A DNA stretch of 64,000 bases from Antitrichia curtipendula (taxonomy: Eukaryota; Streptophyta; Bryopsida; Hypnales; Leucodontaceae): the NCBI GenBank assembly GCA_951230915.1, contig OX579634.1, forward strand, positions 17,634,725-17,698,724, in the 5' to 3' direction. Shown here piece after piece: positions 57,389 to 64,000 of this stretch; position 1 is the stretch's first letter; every line of letters begins with the position of its first letter. The translations under genes were made by a program, and so were the position numbers. Below the pieces are notes generated by a model. The model ran no database searches and was not told where the DNA came from. It saw only the letters and a program-made list of their open reading frames with translations.

Positions 57389-58599
57389 GGGTTTGTCATC
57401 ATCCTCCAGTGTCGTGCTGTAGATGTAGACACTATGTAAAAATATGTATATTTACGTTCTTTAGATGAGTTTGATATTTATAAAATAGTAAAGGAAATGA
57501 CATCATTTGGAGTGGCTTCAAGGTGACGCTTCTCACTATCATGATAGATAAACTATAAAGAGAAGAGTTCACTTGTAAGCTTCATTGTATTTGATGCTAT
57601 TATTTTTGGTTTTTCATTTAAGTCATACTATGTCAAACTAGAGGGTTTTTTTTTTAGTCTCAAGATAAAGAATCTCAACTGGAGCGTGAGTTTGAGTTTC
57701 CTTTATCGTAATTGCCAAACCAACTTCAATTGTCGCTAGGTCTGCCATTGCCACATGGACGTCTATAAGATGAAGCTGGACCATCTCGACCACCGAAGCA
57801 ACCTTGTGTGGAGAAATGATGGCACGGGAATCTTCAACATGATGCTTGGGCATTGGTGATCTTGTTGCAGGTTGGGTGTGTTGAGCTTGGTAGTCGTGAA
57901 GTGACATTTGAAGGTTACTTTGAAAATTTAAACATCAATCAATATTATTGCATGGTCAAGCCTATCGAGGAAAGTCGTAGTCATCAACAATGGTTGGAAG
58001 GGCCAGTTAATTTTTTAACTAAGGCGGATTGTGCCGATTATATTGCTGCCACCATCAATGGAGATTAGGGGAGTCACATGGTCAAGACATGAGCTGAAAT
58101 CCACTTGACTTGTGTGATTTAGATAGAAGATAAGATGGAGGAAAAGGGGGAACACTATTCATCTTTTCTCTCGTTACTGTTGATAAGGCCCAAATGTTTG
58201 AGGAGCCATAATGTGTTGTGTATTAAGAATTTTGAAATGAAATCTAGAGGAATTGTGTATCATGGTGTTATGTTTCCAAAAAGTTCTCTCTTGCTTGAAT
58301 TGAAGTTGTAAATTGAGATTTGTACTAGTTTGAGTGGAGGAAGGTCTACTGCTTCTCACGAGAAGGGACAGAGACTTCAAACGACCATAGAAGACGAACA
58401 TTTCTCTAGTTTGCAATGAAGATTTGAGTGTTTGGAGGGAATTTTGTTAGCTTTTTAAGAAGCTATCATTTGTTCTATTTGGAGTATTTATGAGAGAGTT
58501 GTGTGTGTGTTGAAGTGAAGAAGAGTATACTGCCCTCAATTTTAGAGGCCAAAACTTTAGGTGGCCATAAAAATTGGAGGGAGTGTTAGAATGACTTGA
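57389..58599. other. Insertion-like DNA between parts of the DUF7869-like gene
   Basis: ORFs 57638-57907 (-) and 57853-58068 (+) have protein-like composition but no domain I know. At 58570-58592 a purine run (ATTGGAGGGAG) is followed by TGTTAGAATGAC, which resembles a polypurine tract and the start of a copia 3' LTR on the plus strand. A retrotransposon inserted here is therefore possible. Confidence 0.3.
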
Positions 58600-58701
58600 G
58601 ATTTGGAGGAGAAGTAAAGATTTGGAGGAGAAGTAAAGATTTGGAGGAGAAGTAAAGATTTGGAGGAGAAGTAAAGATTTGGAGGAGAAGTAAAGATTTG
58701 G
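58600..58701 (+). repeat. 19-bp tandem repeat, 5 copies
   Basis: Five identical copies of GATTTGGAGGAGAAGTAAA and a partial sixth. Confidence 0.95.
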
Positions 58702-58779
58702 GTAAACTTTTTAAAAAACTATCACTCATCTCATTTGGATTTTTAAAGCATCGGTGACACCTAGTCGAATTTCAATCAA

Positions 58780-59027
58780 GGAGTTGGAGTTGGAGTTGGA
58801 GTTGGAGTTGGAGTTGGAGTTGGAGTTGGAGTTGGAGTTGGAGTTGGAGTTGGAGTTGGAGTTGGAGTTGGAGTTGGAGTTGGAGTTGGAGTTGGAGTTG
58901 GAGTTGGAGTTGGAGTTGGAGTTGGAGTTGGAGTTGGAGTTGGAGTTGGAGTTGGAGTTGGAGTTGGAGTTGGAGTTGGAGTTGGAGTTGGAGTTGGAGT
59001 TGGAGTTGGAGTTGGAGTTGGAGTTGG
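58780..59027 (+). repeat. (GAGTTG)n hexamer array, ~41 copies
   Basis: An uninterrupted hexanucleotide array. Its translations (Leu-Glu, Asn-Ser or Gln-Leu repeats) are artefacts. It does not match plant telomere repeat TTTAGGG. Confidence 0.95.
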
Positions 59028-59433
59028 TATGTTGTGAGTTGTGGCTTAGTCTCTTTTTGTGTTGTGGATACAACGAAGTGGGGTTGATCACCTAAATGGT
59101 TGTACTTTTTTATTGTTCCCATTGGCGAGGCACAATTGCTGGTCATCGTGGGTTTGAAATTTAGGATTCAATTCCTTGGACGATTCAACTCTTGGTCTGG
59201 CCGTCCTGTTTTACCTGTTCAAAGATTGTGGTTTCTTATCACTTATCCTAACCTTTAAATCCAATTAGAACCACTACATGATAGGCCAACATGGAGTAGT
59301 TTGAAGATTCGACGATTGAGTTTGAAGATTCAACAATCGATTTTGAAGAATTTACACAACTACAAATTTTTTACTTTCTAAGCCATTTCTGATTGCAGTC
59401 AGAATCCCTGCGATTTCCCGAGGCAAAATGCTC

Positions 59434-61020
59434 TCAACACGACACCGAAGTAATGTCCTTTAGATTGTGAGGATTTGGTCCGGCGTCAGTAAAAACTAGG
59501 ACATGATCTTGCGTCCAGTCTGAAAGTGGACAAAATCCCTTTTGAAGATCTAAGGGAATTCTAGGCAACGAAGAACGAATCTCTGCAAGAATTCGTATCC
59601 AGTACACCACAATCTCGGACATTTCATCAACATACCTTCTGTTTTGTGCCATACCGGTCTTTCGATACTCTATGTACTTAGCAATCCTGCTTTGGATAAG
59701 CCTCTGTTTATCAATACATTTGCTAGCCCTTGCTACTTCCTTCTCGGCGTTCAATTTCTTGGCATTGATCTCAATATGTCCCCACAAGGCCTTAAATGGA
59801 ACCGGCTTCGGTACGCCAGTTAGAATCATCAGGTTGTCCAGGGCATCAGCACGCCACATCTTCACCGGTTTCCTTGGAGATAGCCAGGAGGAATCTGTTG
59901 CTCGTTTCTTATACCTCATAACCAGCCATCCTCAGTCTAGATCGTCATCTTGAATGTAAAATTTAAAGAGATGCTTATCCCCGAGTCCGATGAGTTTGTT
60001 GACTTCATTGTGGTGAAAATCCTTAACATGTGATTTAAAATCTGCAACCTCTTGGACAAACTTGGGAATTAATGCAACTGTCTTCTAAAAGTCCATGAAC
60101 GCCTTCATCAAATTAGCAAGGACGTACATGTTCTTCCTCTTAATCAATTCTGATAAATAGCTGAAATGCGCATCAATGTCCTCATGCATGTGACCCACAA
60201 TAAGAAAGCCTATTGTCACTTCCTTAAAGATCCGTCAAGTAGTAAGTAATGAACAGAAGGCCTTTAAAAATCTTTTTTTATTGTCCTTGGCTGAATTATC
60301 AAGCTGCAAGTAAAGCTTTTTGGGAAGCAAAACATTTGGATGTCTAGGTCTACAAAGGAGTGTACTCTTGTCTATGGCCCCCATAATGGAAGCTCTACAT
60401 CTTGATTTCCCATGTAGTAAAGCCTTGAAAAAATTATTTTGAGGAAGAGCTAAAAATAACTCCTTAGACTCACAAACCAGAGGCCTCTTCAATGCATGGA
60501 GGACACGACATAGAGATGAAATGGTAAAATTAGAATCCCCAAGCTATAGCAAAGTGGAATAATGTGCATATGCTCCGTCACCATGACCATGGGTAAGCAT
60601 GCTTGTACAAGAAATTGGAATCTGCCCAAGACCAGCAGTTGCTTTAGTGATTCTCTGCATTTGGGGGATAGCGGTCTTGGTCGTGTCCATCTTATCATAG
60701 ATAATACAAAGGAACTTTGATGGATTTTGAACAGAATAGGCACTCAAGCTACCATAGATATTTAGCAGGCCCTCTTGTAATTCAGGTACTGAGTCCTGTC
60801 ATTCACTAGTGACTACCACTCATCACAACCTCTGGGATACTTTGCAATGACCTCCACAAGAAAGTCACACTCAGTGTACTTCGAGAAATTACTGCCGACA
60901 GCCTTCACCTTTACATTCTTGAAGTGCGATTTGCAAAGTTGACTAATAGTAGATTGTGAAACTGGTTTCACGTAGCATTTTCCATTAATCTGCTCATTAC
61001 AGTCAAACGAAAATATCAAA
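59434..61020 (-). pseudogene. DUF7869-like transposon-associated protein, core region, broken
   Basis: Minus-strand frames give, in order: NGKCYVKPVSQSTISQL (about 60960), CIIYDKMDTTKTAIPQM (about 60700), the family signature LYLQLDNSAKDNKKRFL (about 60290), GFLIVGHMHEDIDAHFSYLS (about 60210), MKAFMDF and EVADFKSHVKDFHHNEVN, then a 161-codon open part (59919-59434) with KYIEYRKTGMAQ. In-frame stops at about 60238, 60090 and 59940 break it. The QLDN...NK...RF and VGHxHEDID motifs mark a plant and animal family with an RNase H-like fold that is often linked to DNA transposons; DUF7869 is named from memory. The N-terminal parts lie at 61425-62096 and 63416-64000. Confidence 0.65.
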
Positions 61021-61062
61021 TAGTAAAAAATAAAATTCACTACAAGACTATGTTCACATTGG

Positions 61063-61143
61063 TATTGGCTAGTAGCCGATACCTCATGTCTATTGGCTAG
61101 TAGCCAATACAACATGTCTATCGGCTAGTAGCCTATACATGTC
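61063..61143 (-). repeat. 28-bp tandem repeat of a palindrome, 3 copies
   Basis: Units at 61063, 61091 and 61119 each contain TATTGGCTAGTAGCCAATA or a near version, a 19-bp palindrome. CACTACAAGA at about 61038 may be a CACTA-type end, so this could be the body of a small insertion in the DUF7869-like gene. Confidence 0.75.
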
Positions 61144-61225
61144 TATGAACTAACAACAGACAACAGTCTAGGAAAAGCAACCAATGCATGCCTACATGTA
61201 AGAGATTGGGCACGTCTATCTGCTT

Positions 61226-61352
61226 CAGGGTTGTTTTTTTTGGCAAAATTTCGCCAGACTATTAGAAATCTACTCACTCTGGCTTTGTCCCTCCAAAAAC
61301 TGGCCTCTATAGTGAAGCCAGTAGGGGGACACGGGTCAAAAAAAAAGCCCTG
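61226..61352 (-). mobile_element. hAT-like MITE, 127 bp, copy 2
   Basis: Ends CAGGGTTGTTTTTTTTGGC and CAAAAAAAAAGCCCTG. Flanks ATCTGCTT and ATTGGCTT agree at 6 of 8 positions. It is the inverted relative of 24893-25020 and interrupts the DUF7869-like gene. Confidence 0.7.
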
Positions 61353-61424
61353 ATTGGCTTGTTGCCAGCGTAAATCCACTAGTTAGTAACAAACCACTAA
61401 GACTAAAGTTCTTAAAGATAGCTC

Positions 61425-62096
61425 TCACAGGATTTGATGGGCGAGTTTTACATAATTCACTTCTTGTCGCATGTAATCCCAATTCATGGCTGAAGGAACA
61501 ACCTTCAGATTGTCCACTTGCTTAGGTCCGAGTACTCTGAACTCATTTGGCATCTTGTCATAGTTCTCACTAATGACTGTCGCTGAAGTAGCTTGCGCTT
61601 GAATTGTTTGTGGACGTGATCGACAAGTCCCGGAGTTTCCATGCGATCCGCTAACACAACTCTTGCGAGCAGCGGACTTGTAGGCGTGATAGGCTAACTT
61701 TAAAATTCTATGAATGATGTACCACACGATCTCACATACTTCACGGTTAGCTAGAGGAATGTACATTTTGCCTCAGCAAGCACTCGGGTGAAGTTGACTT
61801 TGAATGTTGTACGCCGTCTCCCTTCTTGATTCAAAAGTACTCGTGTAGTAATTCTGGCAGAGAGTTTTAGTGGCCTCCCAAGGAAATCGCTAACAACATC
61901 TTCTTGTGCAGCAGATTTGAGTACTAACCTTCCAAACCTCTACCTCTAAAGTTTTCTTCTTTAATTTAGATAAGCGTGTGCGATCTTTAGAAAGAACTCT
62001 ACGACAAACCAATCGGTAAGGATTCTTCGGAACCCCGGCAATGCCTCCATCATCCGAATCCTCTAACTCTGCAGCTTCTGAATATAAGGTAACAAT
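61425..62096 (-). pseudogene. DUF7869-like gene, N-terminal region
   Basis: Minus-strand frames give SEAAELEDSDDGGIAGVPKN, RFPWEATKTLCQNYYTSTFE, then the open part 61766-61425 with NREVCEIVWYIIHRILKLAY, SGSHGNSGTCRSRPQTIQ and MNWDYMRQEVNYVKLAHQI. Frameshifts and stops lie near 61890 and 61770. The reading continues across the CACTA insertion to 63416 with LFSEIVTLYSEAAELED when one AAT is removed. Confidence 0.6.
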
Positions 62097-63415
62097 CACT
62101 AGAAGAAAACCCCGTTTTTGCTGTTGTTGGACCGAAACGTGCCATGTTTGCTGAGATGTCACGCATTAAGTAGTGAACGGGTGCAAAAGAGTGAATTTGA
62201 TTTGATGTTGCAAAAAATGTGTGAGATTAAGTTGGAAAACAAGTAGATGTCACCGTAGACAAAGATGTTTTTAACGATGTTTAAAAAAACAAGCTCATGT
62301 TTTGTTGTGACATCTCAAAAAACATAGACTGCTACGTCAACATGAAGTCCATTTTCATTATGGATAAATTACTAAAAATTACAACGGTCAATGGAAAAAT
62401 ATTGACCTTATATAAAGAATTTAGGAAAAAGGCAGTGACGTGGCATGCTTTCCAAAAAAAATAAAAATGGATGGATGAAAATGGATGTGTTCCATGGATG
62501 AAAACAAATAGTCTTTATATAGGTGGGGAGGTGGAAGAGAGACAATTGATATGGGATATATTAAAAAAAAATTGTGTTCAAAGTGAAATGTCCACAAAAA
62601 CGTCGAGATGTCTGAAACAACATCTCTATGTTTAAAAAAACATCTCTATGTTTAGAAGAACATGTACACGTCAAAAACAACATCGACATGTAAACAAGTG
62701 AAATAATCATATTCTACTTATTCCATATTGTTTGTCTTTCCATGGGCAGAAAATGGATATAAATACAATGTCTTTGTCCTTCATTTTTATTAACTTTTAA
62801 TGAAGTAATTCCTTCATTTGGCCATTAAAAATTCTCTTAATGGTTGATGGTAAGTTTTCTTCAATTTTTGTTGAATTTAGAATTTTATTTGTTCATTTTT
62901 AAAAAAAAATTATATTAAATTTTTATTGATATTGCCTTGTAGGTAGGGTATGTAGCAATTGATGTTTGAAAAAACGTGTAATTTGACGTTGCAAAAAATA
63001 TCTAATTTGACATCTCAAAAAACACCATTAAATTATTCAAATGACACAAAAATGAGTTGACAGGGCCTCCACGTTAGTGACCACATCACAGTTTCTCGCC
63101 TCCACGTCAAAGATCACATCAGCAATGGCATGGATGGAAAAAAAGATGACGTGGCAATGGTTGAGCATGTGGTGCTGACATGGTGCTTACGTGGCTTCCA
63201 CATGTTGACCTATGCAGACCTTTGTTCACCTTGTCATATGTGACATCAGGAAAAAACAAGCTTAGAAACGACGCGTTTTTTGTGATTTTTGCACATTTTT
63301 TGCCCGTCAATTCAAATGGATTTTAGGAGACATCTACGCTGATTACTTCTGTGTCAAACAAGACGCCGTCTCATGTTTTCTGCAACATAAAAAAAAACCC
63401 TGTTTTTTTCTAGTG
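62097..63415. mobile_element. CACTA element, 1319 bp, non-autonomous
   Basis: Ends CACTAGAAGAAAACCCCG and, inverted, CACTAGAAAAAAACAGGG. AAT lies on both sides (62094-62096 and 63416-63418) as the 3-bp target duplication. Removing the element plus one AAT rejoins a reading frame of the interrupted gene. The body repeats ACATCTC/GACATCTCAAAAAAC-type motifs (for example near 62300, 62630 and 63010). No transposase ORF. Confidence 0.85.
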
Positions 63416-64000
63416 AATTTCAGAGAAGAGCCGACCACCTTCTAATCTTGTGTGGGTTAGCCTCCAGCGCATCTTCGTCATCTAGAGAGTCTCATGCTCT
63501 GACACAAACATAACACCTATGTTTGTATCACCAAGTATATCATCATTGCAAGCCTCGTCCGGGAGGCAGACCTGGATCATCGCTCTTCCAAAAACAGAGA
63601 AGTCATCATTCAGTAATTCACAATATTTATGTCTCTATTGCGGCCGGTCTAGCCAAGGTAGACCCGATCCAATTCTTCCATCGGTGTCGTCGCCACTTGG
63701 AACTGCACGTCCGTGAGCACCACCATTGACTACTGTAGGAACACAGACGCCAACTCCGTTACCACTGCATCCATGAAGTTCGTCAAAGTCAACACTAGCG
63801 CTCCGGTCACTCTGAATGCCTAGCAAACCATTACCGGAATTCTGGCTTTTGTCGTTGGAAACTTGGAATAGTAGAGCCTAGCATCTCTATCCTCCTCACC
63901 AAAGAAATATGCAAAGCTTTGCTGTGGATTGCGCTCCTAAACTCGAACTTGGTTATTGCTTGAGCCCTGGCTGCTGAGAAGATGATTAAAGTCGGCAGGT
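63416..64000 (-). pseudogene. DUF7869-like gene, far N-terminal region, runs off the window
   Basis: Minus-strand frames include FGRAMIQVCLPDEACNDDIL, DTNIGVMFVSEHE and VDFDELHGCSGNGVGVCVPT. The acidic, low-structure composition fits the N-terminal part of the protein whose core lies at 59434-61020. It is broken by stops (about 63640, 63490). The gene start is beyond the window. Confidence 0.4.

Noticed and set aside
57853..58068. A separate plus-strand gene (71 codons)
   Set aside because: No recognisable domain; it overlaps an opposite-strand ORF and lies in probable insertion DNA. Left as unassigned.
58600..59027. Telomeric or centromeric repeat
   Set aside because: Neither unit matches TTTAGGG, and the array is only 0.25 kb.
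58726..59146. Long ORFs of Leu-Glu, Asn-Ser and Gln-Leu repeats
   Set aside because: All three are translations of the GAGTTG hexamer array in different frames.

Overview
The window looks like nuclear DNA of a land plant, AT-rich and dominated by transposon remains and decayed sequence. Exactly one intact protein gene is clear: a two-exon non-specific lipid-transfer protein (LTP) gene on the minus strand at about 2.1-2.6 kb, with a TATA box and a palindrome just upstream. A nuclear copy of mitochondrial DNA at about 32.0-34.0 kb (nad3, trnW, atp1 3' exon plus group II intron domain V) points to a non-seed plant. The atp1 C-terminus is of the bryophyte/lycophyte type and is preceded by an intron. 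Sparse genes with many old transposons would suit a large-genome lycophyte, but that last step is inference.

Layout. 0-3 kb: a perfect 68-bp foldback element and the LTP gene. 3-10 kb: MITEs and two copies of a ~0.93-kb TTAA-flanked element. 10.6-17.1 kb: a cluster of CACTA-type ends with interleaved inverted repeats, holding nested smaller elements. 17.3-20.9 kb: another TTAA element inside an unclassified dispersed repeat, then AT-rich DNA. 20.9-31 kb: two nested Ty1/copia retrotransposons on the minus strand. The older one (copia-B) is split by the younger (copia-A, both LTRs, PBS and a near-matching target duplication visible) and also carries a GC-rich foldback, a CACTA MITE and a TTAA element. 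31.4-34 kb: the mitochondrial insert. 34.4-41.3 kb: a 55-bp minisatellite split by a TTAA element, then more TTAA elements, one nested in another. 41.7-51 kb: several GC-richer segments with unrecognised ORFs, hairpins, a TTAA element and a hAT-like foldback. 51-56.9 kb: AT-rich, few features. 56.9-64 kb: a long broken minus-strand gene of a transposon-associated family (DUF7869-like), cut by a CACTA element, a hAT MITE and simple repeats.

The most interesting system is the TTAA family. Nine elements share short inverted ends of the form CCYCTAAAG...CTTTAGRGG. Most are flanked by TTAA; one is flanked by a direct ATAA/ATAA duplication. One element sits inside another at a TTAA whose uninterrupted form is visible in paralogous copies. 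Terminal CCC plus a 4-bp TTAA duplication is the hallmark of piggyBac-type transposons, which are not typical of plant genomes. No transposase was found in the window. All transposon coding regions seen here are broken.
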